DNA of 64,000 nt from an uncultured Bacilli bacterium (lineage in GTDB: Bacteria > Bacillota_I > Bacilli_A > RF39 > UBA660), in contig CAKPFM010000006.1 of NCBI GenBank assembly GCA_934153945.1, positions 1 to 64,000 on the forward strand, given 5' to 3'. Positions 17,223-27,108 of the stretch are shown here, piece by piece. Each line of letters starts with the position of its first letter. Position 1 is the stretch's first letter. Under the pieces are notes generated by a model. The model made no database searches and had not been told where the DNA came from. It was given only the letters and a program-made list of their open reading frames with translations. Both the position numbers and the translations under genes were made by a program.

Positions 17223-19385
17223 TTATATTAAATATGGATTCATATCAATATCAACATTTACTTTATTATTTTTATATAAATTATTTACATATTCTAAATC
17301 TTTCATAATAATATTACTTTTTTTATACTTAATAATTATTTGTAATTCATAAATATTATTTATTTTTGGTATCATAGCTGGAGCTGGTCCTAATATATAT
17401 ACATCATCATAGTTTTTATTTCTTAAATAGGAAGCTATTTTATTAGCTTCAGTATTAGCTAACTCATAATTATTATTTCTTATTTTAATTAAACTTAAGT
17501 TATAGAATGGACTATATTTTAATAACTTTCTTAATTTTAATTCTTCATTATAAAATCCTTCATAATCATTTTCTATAGCTTTTTTTATACTATAATGATT
17601 TATATTAAATCCTTGTATTATAACAGTACCTTCTAATTCAAATCGACCTGCTCTACCTGTTATTTGATTTAGTAATGCGAATGTTCTTTCACCACTTCTA
17701 AAGTCTGGAATATTTAGTGAACTATCACCACTTATTACTCCTACTAAACTAACATTTTTAAAATTTAATCCTTTTGAAATCATTTGTGTTCCTATTAAAA
17801 TGTTATATTTTCCATTTTCAAAATCTTTTATTATTTGTTCATGACTACCTTTATTTGATGTTGTATCATTATCCATTCGTACTACTTTTGCTTTTTCAAA
17901 TTTATTTTCAATATATTCAACTAGTTTTTCAGTACCCATTCCATAACTATTTATATCTTTTGAATGACATTCCGGACATTCTATTAATTTTTTTTCTGCA
18001 TATCCACAGTAATGGCATCTCATTGTATTACTTGATTTATGATAAGTAAGTGGTATATCACAATATTTACATTTATGAGTATAGCCGCATCTTTTACATG
18101 TTGATACTGTTGTATAACCTCTTCTATTCAATAGTAATAAGATTTGTTCATTTTTATTTAGTTTATTTTCTATTTCTTCTTCTAACATTCTAGATAGTAT
18201 AGAATGATTATGTCTTATTTCATCTTTCATATCAATTAAATATGTTTTTACATTTACATTCGATATTTTGTTTTTTAAAGTTAATAGTTCATATATTCCC
18301 GTTTTAGCTCTTGTATAACTTTCAATTAAAGGTGTAGCACTTCCTAAAACAAGTGGAATATTATATCTTTTTGCTCTATATATTGCTATATCTATTGTAT
18401 TGTATTTTGGATTATTTTCTTGCTTATATGTACTTGAATGTTCTTCATCTATTATAATTATTCCTAAATTAGTTAGTGGTGCGAATATAGCACTTCTTGC
18501 TCCTATTACTACACTTACTTCTTTCCTTTCAATTTTTCTCCATTCATCATATTTTTCACCCATAGATAAATTACTGTGTAGTATAGCTATTTGACTACCA
18601 AATCTCTTTTTGAAAGTTTCTACTAATTGAGGTGTTAAAGATATTTCTGGAACTAATACTATTGCTTCTTTTTTACTTTTTAATACTTTTTCTATAGTAT
18701 TTAAATAAACTTCTGTTTTACCACTACCAGTTACTCCATGTAATAGGTAAGTTTTAAAATTATTTGTATTATTTATTTTTTCTATAGCTAATTTTTGATC
18801 ATTTGTTAAATTTATGTTTTCTTTTACAATATTGGTATTATCATTTAGTCTATATATTTCTTCTTTTTTTTCTTCTAAATAACCATTTTTTATTAATGTA
18901 TTTAAACTAGAACTAGATATATTTACTAATTCCGATTTTTTTACTTTTTTATTTTTTCTTAATATTTCTAATATTTTATTTTGTTGTTCATTTTTACCAA
19001 TTGTATCTTTTTTTAAGATTATATATGTTACATATTTTTTAGGTACAACAAAATTATTTTTTGCCTTTAATGCACTTGGTAACATAGTTTGATAGCATGT
19101 TATTAAATTACACAAGTATTTTTTACTCATATAAATTCCGAGTTCTAGTAATTCTTCATTTAAAACAGGATTTTCATCTATTTGTTTTATTATTTCTTTT
19201 ATTTCATATTCTAAATTACATTCATTTTTTATTTTTAAAACAAATCCTTCTAATATTTGTTTTCCAAAGGGTACTTGAACTCTTACTCCTACTTTAATAG
19301 TATTTTTAATAGTATCTGGTATTTTATATGTAAAAGTTTGGTCTATTCCTTTTGCTTTTATTTCTACAAGTACATCTGCATACAT
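17223..19385 (-). CDS. priA: primosomal replication helicase PriA
   Basis: A 720-residue 3'-5' helicase that restarts stalled replication forks. Visible are the N-terminal DNA-binding domain, Walker A LLHGVTGSGKTEVYL, motif II IIIDEEHSSTYKQ, motif III VLGSATP, the eight-cysteine zinc region starting CKRCGYTHKCKYC, and the C-terminal helicase motifs (GTQMISKGLNFKNV; QITGRAGR). Length matches PriA. ATG at 19385 with AGGTGAT; TATAAT lies 15 nt upstream. Single-gene unit. Confidence 0.97.
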   Translation of the reverse strand: MYADVLVEIKAKGIDQTFTYKIPDTIKNTIKVGVRVQVPFGKQILEGFVLKIKNECNLEYEIKEIIKQIDENPVLNEELLELGIYMSKKYLCNLITCYQTMLPSALKAKNNFVVPKKYVTYIILKKDTIGKNEQQNKILEILRKNKKVKKSELVNISSSSLNTLIKNGYLEEKKEEIYRLNDNTNIVKENINLTNDQKLAIEKINNTNNFKTYLLHGVTGSGKTEVYLNTIEKVLKSKKEAIVLVPEISLTPQLVETFKKRFGSQIAILHSNLSMGEKYDEWRKIERKEVSVVIGARSAIFAPLTNLGIIIIDEEHSSTYKQENNPKYNTIDIAIYRAKRYNIPLVLGSATPLIESYTRAKTGIYELLTLKNKISNVNVKTYLIDMKDEIRHNHSILSRMLEEEIENKLNKNEQILLLLNRRGYTTVSTCKRCGYTHKCKYCDIPLTYHKSSNTMRCHYCGYAEKKLIECPECHSKDINSYGMGTEKLVEYIENKFEKAKVVRMDNDTTSNKGSHEQIIKDFENGKYNILIGTQMISKGLNFKNVSLVGVISGDSSLNIPDFRSGERTFALLNQITGRAGRFELEGTVIIQGFNINHYSIKKAIENDYEGFYNEELKLRKLLKYSPFYNLSLIKIRNNNYELANTEANKIASYLRNKNYDDVYILGPAPAMIPKINNIYELQIIIKYKKSNIIMKDLEYVNNLYKNNKVNVDIDMNPYLI

Positions 19386-19400
19386 AGTATCACCTACTTA

Positions 19401-19406
19401 ATTATA
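19401..19406 (-). promoter_or_regulatory. -10 element 15 nt before the priA ATG
   Basis: TATAAT on the minus strand; the interval ends in TAGGTGATACT-ATG. It directly abuts the terminator of the upstream gene. Confidence 0.5.
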
Positions 19407-19407
19407 T

Positions 19408-19435
19408 AAAAAAAAAGCACTTTCAACAAGTGCTT
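19408..19435 (-). terminator. terminator after the triple-repeat prepilin-like gene
   Basis: Stem AAGCACTT/AAGTGCTT followed by about nine T on the minus strand, just beyond the stop at 19443. Confidence 0.88.
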
Positions 19436-19442
19436 CATAATA

Positions 19443-20363
19443 TTAACTATAATTTTCTTTATCTTGTTCTATTATTTCTTTTAAATCATAATATTTTCCA
19501 TTTCGGATTTCTCCTATATTTATTGTTCCTGATCCTGCATTTGCTTTTCCTCCAGCGTATAAAGTTGTCCCTAAAATTTCATTATATCTTGTATCTGTTA
19601 TAATTCCCAATTGGTCTATTCCTGTATTTTGATTTGTAAAAATATTTATACTTCCTCCTCCAGAACCACCACCAATTACTGAATTATAGATACCTCCATT
19701 ACTACCACTTGCGCTTATTGTTCCCTTATTCTCATAATTGTCTGAATAAATTATCAACAATCCGCCAGTTCCATTTTCTCCAGATTTACTACCTATTCCA
19801 GTTCCTCCAGGATTTCCAGCTCCACCAGGTGCGACGATACCACAGCTTATTGCTGATCCTCCAACTCCTCCGTTAGCTGTTCCACTACTTCCACATGTTG
19901 ACACTCCTCCAGTTCCTCCTGAATATGATGTTCCTGATGCTCCGTCTCCTGGATTTGAACCATATCCTCCGGTTCCTCCGCCTCCAGTTTTTCTATTTTC
20001 TCCTGATGTATTTTTTATTCCACCTTCTGCTGGTACATATTCATAGGTTCCATCACTATTCTTCCATAAATATACATTTTGACCTTCTGCTTTTGCTCCA
20101 TGTGAATTATCGATTGTTCCATTGTTAATTAACTTTCCAGTTACATATATTGTAAATCCTTTTGGTCCTCCATATTCTGTATAATATGGATTTACTGTTA
20201 CCCCTTCATTTATTGTTAAATTTCCATTTACCTTTACTATAACCATGTTTTGTGCATAACCATTTTCAGTAGCTACATCATTTTCATCTCCAAATGTCAT
20301 ATTCTCACTAAATGTTGTATCTCCATTATATACATATACATGAGCTGGATAATTTTCTCCATT
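19443..20363 (-). repeat. 1002-bp tandem repeat, copy 3 (3'-terminal, 921 bp)
   Basis: Third copy in gene order, ending at the stop codon. It matches copies 1 and 2 except for a handful of substitutions near 19509-19560 and the truncated end. Confidence 0.9.
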
Positions 20364-23147
20364 AGCTGATAAATAGTAATATCCATTTTTTAAATTATTT
20401 TCTTTTAATATACTTAAAATACTATCACCATTAATTATTAATGATTTTCTATAACTTTCTTTATCTTGTTCTATTATTTCTTTTAAATCATAATATTTTC
20501 CATTTCGGATTTCCCCTACATTTACAGTTCCTGATCCTGCGTTTGCTTTTCCTCCTGCATATAAAGTTGTCCCTAAAATTTCATTATATCTTGTATCTGT
20601 TATAATTCCCAATTGGTCTATTCCTGTATTTTGATTTGTAAAAATATTTATACTTCCTCCTCCAGAACCACCACCAATTACTGAATTATAGATACCTCCA
20701 TTACTACCACTTGCGCTTATTGTTCCCTTATTCTCATAATTGTCTGAATAAATTATCAACAATCCGCCAGTTCCATTTTCTCCAGATTTACTACCTATTC
20801 CAGTTCCTCCAGGATTTCCAGCTCCACCAGGTGCGACGATACCACAGCTTATTGCTGATCCTCCAACTCCTCCGTTAGCTGTTCCACTACTTCCACATGT
20901 TGACACTCCTCCAGTTCCTCCTGAATATGATGTTCCTGATGCTCCGTCTCCTGGATTTGAACCATATCCTCCGGTTCCTCCGCCTCCAGTTTTTCTATTT
21001 TCTCCTGATGTATTTTTTATTCCACCTTCTGCTGGTACATATTCATAGGTTCCATCACTATTCTTCCATAAATATACATTTTGACCTTCTGCTTTTGCTC
21101 CATGTGAATTATCGATTGTTCCATTGTTAATTAACTTTCCAGTTACATATATTGTAAATCCTTTTGGTCCTCCATATTCTGTATAATATGGATTTACTGT
21201 TACCCCTTCATTTATTGTTAAATTTCCATTTACCTTTACTATAACCATGTTTTGTGCATAACCATTTTCAGTAGCTACATCATTTTCATCTCCAAATGTC
21301 ATATTCTCACTAAATGTTGTATCTCCATTATATACATATACATGAGCTGGATAATTTTCTCCATTAGCTGATAAATAGTAATATCCATTTTTTAAATTAT
21401 TTTCTTTTAATATACTTAAAATACTATCACCATTAATTATTAATGATTTTCTATAACTTTCTTTATCTTGTTCTATTATTTCTTTTAAATCATAATATTT
21501 TCCATTTCGGATTTCCCCTACATTTACAGTTCCTGATCCTGCGTTTGCTTTTCCTCCTGCATATAAAGTTGTCCCTAAAATTTCATTATATCTTGTATCT
21601 GTTATAATTCCCAATTGGTCTATTCCTGTATTTTGATTTGTAAAAATATTTATACTTCCTCCTCCAGAACCACCACCAATTACTGAATTATAGATACCTC
21701 CATTACTACCACTTGCGCTTATTGTTCCCTTATTCTCATAATTGTCTGAATAAATTATCAACAATCCGCCAGTTCCATTTTCTCCAGATTTACTACCTAT
21801 TCCAGTTCCTCCAGGATTTCCAGCTCCACCAGGTGCGACGATACCACAGCTTATTGCTGATCCTCCAACTCCTCCGTTAGCTGTTCCACTACTTCCACAT
21901 GTTGACACTCCTCCAGTTCCTCCTGAATATGATGTTCCTGATGCTCCGTCTCCTGGATTTGAACCATATCCTCCGGTTCCTCCGCCTCCAGTTTTTCTAT
22001 TTTCTCCTGATGTATTTTTTATTCCACCTTCTGCTGGTACATATTCATAGGTTCCATCACTATTCTTCCATAAATATACATTTTGACCTTCTGCTTTTGC
22101 TCCATGTGAATTATCGATTGTTCCATTGTTAATTAACTTTCCAGTTACATATATTGTAAATCCTTTTGGTCCTCCATATTCTGTATAATATGGATTTACT
22201 GTTACCCCTTCATTTATTGTTAAATTTCCATTTACCTTTACTATAACCATGTTTTGTGCATAACCATTTTCAGTAGCTACATCATTTTCATCTCCAAATG
22301 TCATATTCTCACTAAATGTTGTATCTCCATTATATACATATACATGAGCTGGATAATTTTCTCCATTTACAGGCATATTTATTATTGTATCATTTTTTAA
22401 ATTTGCATCTGATAAATATCCTAATAAACTATCATTTATTATAGTTACTGTTATTCTTGATTTTTTGTTTCCTGATTTTGCTATAATTGTTACTTGTCCT
22501 TCTTTTATACCAGTTATTACACCTTTACTGTTTATAGTTGCTACTGAAGTATCCGAACTTGTCCAAGTAACTCTCGATTCACTTCCATCAATTGTTTCTA
22601 CACTTGCTTTTAACTCTAATGTGTTTCCAACTACAATTGAATAACTATTTGGTTCTTCAATTTTTATACTTATTACATTTGAACTACTTGTAAATTTACC
22701 TGTTACTACACATCTTCTACTACTATCACAATACACAGAATATCCATTTATTACTAATTCTGCCTCTTCTACATCTTGTTTTCCAATTATTATATATCCA
22801 TCTGTTGGCTTTGTTCCTTTTATATTTACCACATTATTTAGATATATATTACTTGCTTCTTTATTGAAATCTGGATGTTCATTTAAATATTCTAATTCTG
22901 AATATTCATACTCAGTATCTTCTTCTACCTTGTATATTCTCTCCCTTTCTATAGTTTTTCCACTAAGCAATTCTTCTGTTACCATTGCTTCTTCTAATGA
23001 CTCCAAATATCCTACAGCAGATCCTATTGCTGAATTTTTTCTAGAATCTTCTACCACATTTAATATTATTGGCGTAGTAATAAGTGTTACTATAACTAAT
23101 ATTACTATAACTGCTAATAATTCTATTAATGTAAAACCCTTTTTCAT
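19443..23147 (-). CDS. prepilin-like surface protein with Big_2 domain and three 334-residue repeats
   Basis: A 1234-residue protein starting MKKGFTLIELLAVIVILVI (prepilin motif plus hydrophobic helix). I chose the ATG at 23147 (SD AGGAGAG, 6-nt spacing) over an in-frame start 8 codons upstream, so the motif is N-terminal. A bacterial Ig-like group 2 domain follows (about residues 165-238, ending near GVITGIKEGQVTIIAKSG). Then come three almost identical 334-residue units, the last truncated to about 306. Each unit has a beta-solenoid-like part (VNGNLTINEGVTVNP) and a Gly-rich part (GGGGTGGYGSNPGDG), with two cysteines near 'VSTCGSSG' and 'AISCGIV'. Likely a cell-surface fibre or adhesin; no close family is recognised. 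Confidence 0.85.
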   Translation of the reverse strand: MKKGFTLIELLAVIVILVIVTLITTPIILNVVEDSRKNSAIGSAVGYLESLEEAMVTEELLSGKTIERERIYKVEEDTEYEYSELEYLNEHPDFNKEASNIYLNNVVNIKGTKPTDGYIIIGKQDVEEAELVINGYSVYCDSSRRCVVTGKFTSSSNVISIKIEEPNSYSIVVGNTLELKASVETIDGSESRVTWTSSDTSVATINSKGVITGIKEGQVTIIAKSGNKKSRITVTIINDSLLGYLSDANLKNDTIINMPVNGENYPAHVYVYNGDTTFSENMTFGDENDVATENGYAQNMVIVKVNGNLTINEGVTVNPYYTEYGGPKGFTIYVTGKLINNGTIDNSHGAKAEGQNVYLWKNSDGTYEYVPAEGGIKNTSGENRKTGGGGTGGYGSNPGDGASGTSYSGGTGGVSTCGSSGTANGGVGGSAISCGIVAPGGAGNPGGTGIGSKSGENGTGGLLIIYSDNYENKGTISASGSNGGIYNSVIGGGSGGGSINIFTNQNTGIDQLGIITDTRYNEILGTTLYAGGKANAGSGTVNVGEIRNGKYYDLKEIIEQDKESYRKSLIINGDSILSILKENNLKNGYYYLSANGENYPAHVYVYNGDTTFSENMTFGDENDVATENGYAQNMVIVKVNGNLTINEGVTVNPYYTEYGGPKGFTIYVTGKLINNGTIDNSHGAKAEGQNVYLWKNSDGTYEYVPAEGGIKNTSGENRKTGGGGTGGYGSNPGDGASGTSYSGGTGGVSTCGSSGTANGGVGGSAISCGIVAPGGAGNPGGTGIGSKSGENGTGGLLIIYSDNYENKGTISASGSNGGIYNSVIGGGSGGGSINIFTNQNTGIDQLGIITDTRYNEILGTTLYAGGKANAGSGTVNVGEIRNGKYYDLKEIIEQDKESYRKSLIINGDSILSILKENNLKNGYYYLSANGENYPAHVYVYNGDTTFSENMTFGDENDVATENGYAQNMVIVKVNGNLTINEGVTVNPYYTEYGGPKGFTIYVTGKLINNGTIDNSHGAKAEGQNVYLWKNSDGTYEYVPAEGGIKNTSGENRKTGGGGTGGYGSNPGDGASGTSYSGGTGGVSTCGSSGTANGGVGGSAISCGIVAPGGAGNPGGTGIGSKSGENGTGGLLIIYSDNYENKGTISASGSNGGIYNSVIGGGSGGGSINIFTNQNTGIDQLGIITDTRYNEILGTTLYAGGKANAGSGTINIGEIRNGKYYDLKEIIEQDKENYS
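20364..21365 (-). repeat. 1002-bp tandem repeat, copy 2
   Basis: Exactly 1002 bp (334 codons), in frame. It is identical to copy 1 in every stretch I compared, including silent sites. Confidence 0.92.
21366..22367 (-). repeat. 1002-bp tandem repeat, copy 1
   Basis: First copy in gene order; the protein repeat begins at NGENYPAHVYVYNG. Upstream of 22367 the sequence is unique. Confidence 0.92.
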
Positions 23148-23179
23148 AAACTTCTCTCCTATCATAAACATTATAAACT

Positions 23180-23204
23180 AAAAAAGTACTTTCAACAAGT
23201 ACTT
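23180..23204 (-). terminator. terminator after the 21-residue ORF
   Basis: Stem AAGTACTT (23184-23191) with AAGTACTT (23197-23204) and T7 on the minus strand. It ends a transcript separate from that of the perM-like operon, which has its own terminator at 23333-23356. Confidence 0.8.
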
Positions 23205-23269
23205 TATACCATATTTATCATTTGATTTTTTAATAGAAAATACATAAAATTTTTTGCTATTCTTTTCAT
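23204..23269 (-). CDS. possible 21-residue small protein
   Basis: A short frame, MKRIAKNFMYFLLKNQMINMV, with a strong SD (AAGGAG, 8 nt before the ATG). It sits between two terminators, and its stop codon lies on the edge of the second. Upstream (about 23330) is a TTGACA hexamer without a clear -10. Being bracketed by terminators argues for an independent short transcript. It resembles small basic/hydrophobic peptides but has no recognised family. Low certainty. Confidence 0.4.
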   Translation of the reverse strand: MKRIAKNFMYFLLKNQMINMV

Positions 23270-23332
23270 AAATATTCTCCTTGACAAATTTAATGAAAAT
23301 AGGACATTTATCATTAGTTTTGTCAATTACAC

Positions 23333-23356
23333 AAAAAAAGCTAATTTCTTAGCTCC
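23333..23356 (-). terminator. terminator of rel-dtd-perM-like operon
   Basis: Stem AGCTAA/TTAGCT with a GAAA loop, then T7 on the minus strand, 26 nt beyond the stop at 23382. Confidence 0.82.
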
Positions 23357-23381
23357 TTTTATTCTTCTAATAACCAATCAA

Positions 23382-24440
23382 TTATATTTTTTCTTTTATA
23401 TCTTCAATTGTATTTTTTACTTCAGGTTCAAAATATTTGATAGAAGCTATTATGATAATTGCTAGAGGAAGCGCTAATAAAATACCTAATGTACCAAATA
23501 GTATTCCACCAGCAAATACTGATAAAATTACAACTAAAGGATGAACTTTATTAGTTTTACCATATACATATGGATTTATAACATAACCATCTACGCCTGA
23601 TAAAATCATAAATGTAATTACAGTTCTTATAAATAATGATGGTGATATTACAAATGCTGTAATTGCTGCTATTGTATTAGTAATCATTCCTCCAAAATAT
23701 GGAATTAAATTAGCAATCATAGCAAGTACACCTAAAAGTATCGCACTTGGATGTCCTATTATAGCATAAGCAATTGTATATTCAAAGAATGCTATTATAA
23801 CAATTCTCATAAATCCATTTAAATATTGTTTCATTTCATTATCTATAGTTAAAACATATCCATACATTTTCTTAGAAGTATTTTTTAAATATTTTTTTAC
23901 TACTGTTCTTATTTTATCCATATCTACTAATAAATACATACTAGCAGCAAAAGCTATAAAGAATTTTGTCAATAATCCTAATGATACGCCAATCATATTT
24001 ATAGCTCCATCTGATACAAATTTTCCCATAGAAGAAATTATTCCATTGAAACTTGTTTGTAATGTAGTTTGAATACTAGATGAATCTAATTTAAATTTAG
24101 TTGAAATTTCTTTAACAAAAGAAATAATTGAATTAAATAAACTTGGTAATTCTTTAAATATAGCTGGTACTATTACTACACCCATTAAAACAACTATTAA
24201 TACTAAAGCAACTATTATAATAGTTAAAGCTAACCATTTAGGTATTTTTTTACTTTGTAAATATTTAAGTACAGGATGTAATGCATAAGCTATAATAAAT
24301 GCTAGAAAAAATGGTAATACTATATCCCATAATTTTCCTAATATACCAAGCCATAAATTACCTGTTTGATATAGTAAAAATATTATAACCATAATAATTG
24401 CAGTATTCAATAATTTATAATCTAATTTATTTTTTATCAT
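23382..24440 (-). CDS. AI-2E/PerM family transporter
   Basis: A 352-residue membrane protein with about seven helices. It has the PerM/YtvI pattern: paired N-terminal helices, a hydrophilic periplasmic-type segment (residues about 100-140), and the conserved C-terminal GVDGYVINPYVYGKTNKVHPLVVILSV split by membrane segments. Members export or exchange small solutes; the substrate here is unknown. Its ATG overlaps the dtd stop (ATGA), so it is the last gene of rel-dtd-perM. Confidence 0.88.
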   Translation of the reverse strand: MIKNKLDYKLLNTAIIMVIIFLLYQTGNLWLGILGKLWDIVLPFFLAFIIAYALHPVLKYLQSKKIPKWLALTIIIVALVLIVVLMGVVIVPAIFKELPSLFNSIISFVKEISTKFKLDSSSIQTTLQTSFNGIISSMGKFVSDGAINMIGVSLGLLTKFFIAFAASMYLLVDMDKIRTVVKKYLKNTSKKMYGYVLTIDNEMKQYLNGFMRIVIIAFFEYTIAYAIIGHPSAILLGVLAMIANLIPYFGGMITNTIAAITAFVISPSLFIRTVITFMILSGVDGYVINPYVYGKTNKVHPLVVILSVFAGGILFGTLGILLALPLAIIIIASIKYFEPEVKNTIEDIKEKI

Positions 24441-24880
24441 TTTTTCACACTTTCTATTAATATTGTAACTGGTCCATCATTTGTAATATTTACCTTCATA
24501 TCACTTCCAAATATACCAGTTTCAACTTTTATATATTTTTTTAATTCTTCATCAAATATATCATACATATTTGATGCTTTATCATATTTCATTGCATCTA
24601 TAAATGAAGGTCTATTTCCTTTTTTAGTATCACCATATAAAGTAAATTGTGAAATACTTAATATTTCTCCATTTACTTCTTTAATTGACTTATTCATATT
24701 ACCTGATTCATCATCAAATATTCTTAAATTCATTATTTTGTTTACAGAATATTTAATATCTTCTAATGTATCAAAATGTGTAAATCCAACAAATAATACT
24801 AATCCTGATTTAATAGCTCCAACTATTTTACCTTCAACACTAACACTTGAATTTAAACTTCTTTGAACTACTACTCTCAT
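24437..24880 (-). CDS. dtd: D-aminoacyl-tRNA deacylase
   Basis: A 147-residue DTD that removes D-amino acids from tRNA. The two active-site motifs are present: SQFTLYGDTKKGNRPSF (SQFTLxxD) and NDGPVTILIE (NxGPVT). The N-terminus MRVVVQRSLNSSVSV is typical. The ATG overlaps the rel stop (ATGA). The rel-dtd order is conserved in Bacillota. Confidence 0.97.
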   Translation of the reverse strand: MRVVVQRSLNSSVSVEGKIVGAIKSGLVLFVGFTHFDTLEDIKYSVNKIMNLRIFDDESGNMNKSIKEVNGEILSISQFTLYGDTKKGNRPSFIDAMKYDKASNMYDIFDEELKKYIKVETGIFGSDMKVNITNDGPVTILIESVKK

Positions 24881-27036
24881 TTAATTATCCTTTCAACACT
24901 TAGTACATTTTGAATACTTTTAACATCATTCATAAATTTGATTAGTAGTTCTTTGTTATCAACTAAAACGGTCATACTAAGAACTGTTTGATCACTTTCA
25001 TTTATAGTATTTACTTTTTGTACTAATATTTTACTATTTTGAGTTTTAGATATTACACTTAGTAATAAATTATCATTTTTTAAACTTCTAATAATTACAC
25101 CTGTTGGATATTTTTTACTTATAGTATTGTTCCATTTTACATCAATTATTCTTTCATTTAAATCTTCAATATTTGGACAGTTTCTTCTATGTACATTAAT
25201 TCCATATCCTTTTGTAATATAACCTATTATTTCATCTCCAGGTATTGGTTTACAACAAGATGCTACATTTATTTTAATATCATCTATATTTCCTACTATA
25301 ATATCATTTTTTACATTTGTTACTATTTCTTCTTTACTTGTTACTTTTTTTAGAATTAAATCTTCTTTTGTTTCATTTGTTCCTGTTATTATATTTATAA
25401 TGTAATTTGGAGCATATTTATTATTTCCTACATTTATATATATTTCTTCTAAATCAGATAATTTTGTTTCATTTAGTATTTTATTTATATTTTCATCTGT
25501 AAAGAATTCACTACTACTTATTTTTCTTTTCTTTAATTCTTTAGTTAGTATTTCTTCACCTGTTTTTAAATATTCTTCTTTATCTATTTTTTTAAAATAT
25601 GATCTTATTTTATTTTTAGCTCCTGCTGTATATGCTATATTAATCCATTCATAACTAGGACTTGAATTTTTATTTGTGTTTATTTTGATAATATCATTAT
25701 CTTGTAATTTATAGTCTAGTGGTACAATGTTATTATTTACTATAGCTCCTACCATTGAGTCACCTACTTTAGAGTGAACTCTATAAGCAAAGTCTATTGG
25801 AGTTGAACCATTAGGTAATTCTATAACATCTCCTTTTGGTGTATATACATAAATAGTATCATTGAATACATCATTTGTAACATTTTTCATGTATTCTTCA
25901 TCTGTTAATTCTTCTTGATTTAATTCGATTATTGATCTAAAGAATTGTAACTTTTGTTCCATGTTATTTTGAATATTTCCACTTGTACCTTCTTTATAAG
26001 ACCAGTGTGAAGCTATACCACGTTCTGCTATTTCATCCATTTCATATGTTCTTATTTGTATTTCGTATAAATATCCATCATATCCAAATACTGTTGTATG
26101 AAGTGATTGATACATATTTGTTTTTGGCATAGCAATATAATCTTTAAATCTATTAGGTATTGGGTGATATTTTGAGTGAATTAATCCTAGGGCTCTATAA
26201 CATTCTTCTTTTGTATCAACAAATACTCTTAAAGCTAGTAAGTCGTATATATCTTCAAATTTTTTACCTTTATCTAATTTTTTATAAATACTATATATAC
26301 TTTTTGATCTACCTTTAATTTTATGTTTTATTCCATTATTATTTAATATTTCACTAACATTTTTTTCCATTTGTAATACAGCTTCATCTCTTTCAGCTTT
26401 TGTTTGATTTAATTTTTCTACTATATCAAAGTATACATCTGGTTTTAAATATCTTAGTGATAAGTCTTCTAGTTCACTTTTTATAGTATTCATACCTAAT
26501 CTATGAGCTATTGGTGTTAAAATTTCTAAAGTTTCTAAAGCATTTTCTTTTTGTTTTTTTTCGGAATGAATCCATAAAGTTCTCATATTATGAAGTCTAT
26601 CTGCTAGTTTAATAAATATTACTCTAACATCTTCACATAAACCTACTAGTATTTTTCTTTGATTAGCTATTACTGCGGCATTAGTTGTTTCAAAGTTTAT
26701 TTTATTTATTTTAGTTACTCCATCTACTAATAGAGCTATTTCACTACCAAATAATTTTTCTAGTTCTTCTTTTGTTACATCTGTATCTTCTATTACATCA
26801 TGTAATAAAGCAGCAGCTAATGTAGAGTAATCAGCATTCATACTAGTTAAAATGTAAGCTACATTTAAAGGATGATTTATATAGTCTTCGCCTGTCAGTC
26901 TCTTTACGCCAAAATGTTTTTCATTAGCGAATAAATAAGCTTTTTTTATAACTTGTAATTGTTTTTCATCTGTTATGTATTCTTTTATTTTTTCTTCTAA
27001 CTCTTCATAAGTTAATAACAAATTCTTTTTTGACAT
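24877..27036 (-). CDS. rel: bifunctional (p)ppGpp synthetase/hydrolase Rel
   Basis: A 719-residue long RSH protein. The hydrolase HD domain shows LLHDVIEDTDVT and KLADRLHNMRTL. The synthetase shows RFKDYIAMPKTNMYQSLHTT and EIQIRTYEMDEIAERGIASH. A TGS domain (VYTPKGDVIELPNGSTPIDF), a Cys-rich region (ASCCKPIPGDEI) and a C-terminal ACT domain follow. Both catalytic halves look intact, so it should make and degrade the alarmone. I took ATG 27036 (GAGAGTGAT upstream) instead of an in-frame start three codons earlier. First gene of rel-dtd-perM-like. Confidence 0.97.
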   Translation of the reverse strand: MSKKNLLLTYEELEEKIKEYITDEKQLQVIKKAYLFANEKHFGVKRLTGEDYINHPLNVAYILTSMNADYSTLAAALLHDVIEDTDVTKEELEKLFGSEIALLVDGVTKINKINFETTNAAVIANQRKILVGLCEDVRVIFIKLADRLHNMRTLWIHSEKKQKENALETLEILTPIAHRLGMNTIKSELEDLSLRYLKPDVYFDIVEKLNQTKAERDEAVLQMEKNVSEILNNNGIKHKIKGRSKSIYSIYKKLDKGKKFEDIYDLLALRVFVDTKEECYRALGLIHSKYHPIPNRFKDYIAMPKTNMYQSLHTTVFGYDGYLYEIQIRTYEMDEIAERGIASHWSYKEGTSGNIQNNMEQKLQFFRSIIELNQEELTDEEYMKNVTNDVFNDTIYVYTPKGDVIELPNGSTPIDFAYRVHSKVGDSMVGAIVNNNIVPLDYKLQDNDIIKINTNKNSSPSYEWINIAYTAGAKNKIRSYFKKIDKEEYLKTGEEILTKELKKRKISSSEFFTDENINKILNETKLSDLEEIYINVGNNKYAPNYIINIITGTNETKEDLILKKVTSKEEIVTNVKNDIIVGNIDDIKINVASCCKPIPGDEIIGYITKGYGINVHRRNCPNIEDLNERIIDVKWNNTISKKYPTGVIIRSLKNDNLLLSVISKTQNSKILVQKVNTINESDQTVLSMTVLVDNKELLIKFMNDVKSIQNVLSVERIIK

Positions 27037-27080
27037 AATTATCACTCTCTTTTGTATAAAAATATTATAACATTATTTAT

Positions 27081-27108
27081 AAAAGAAAAGAACATTTTTG
27101 TTCTTTTC
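27081..27108 (-). terminator. terminator of the Ig-like surface gene
   Basis: Stem AAAAGAACA/TGTTCTTTT then TTCTTTT on the minus strand, ending at the stop codon of the gene at 27108. Confidence 0.82.

Noticed and set aside
19895..22132. Three identical 77-residue plus-strand frames
   Set aside because: Shadows of the 1002-bp repeats on the opposite strand; identical only because the repeat is.
19443..22367. Periodic repeats as a CRISPR array
   Set aside because: Period of 1002 bp, no short direct repeats with unique spacers, and the whole is an open reading frame.
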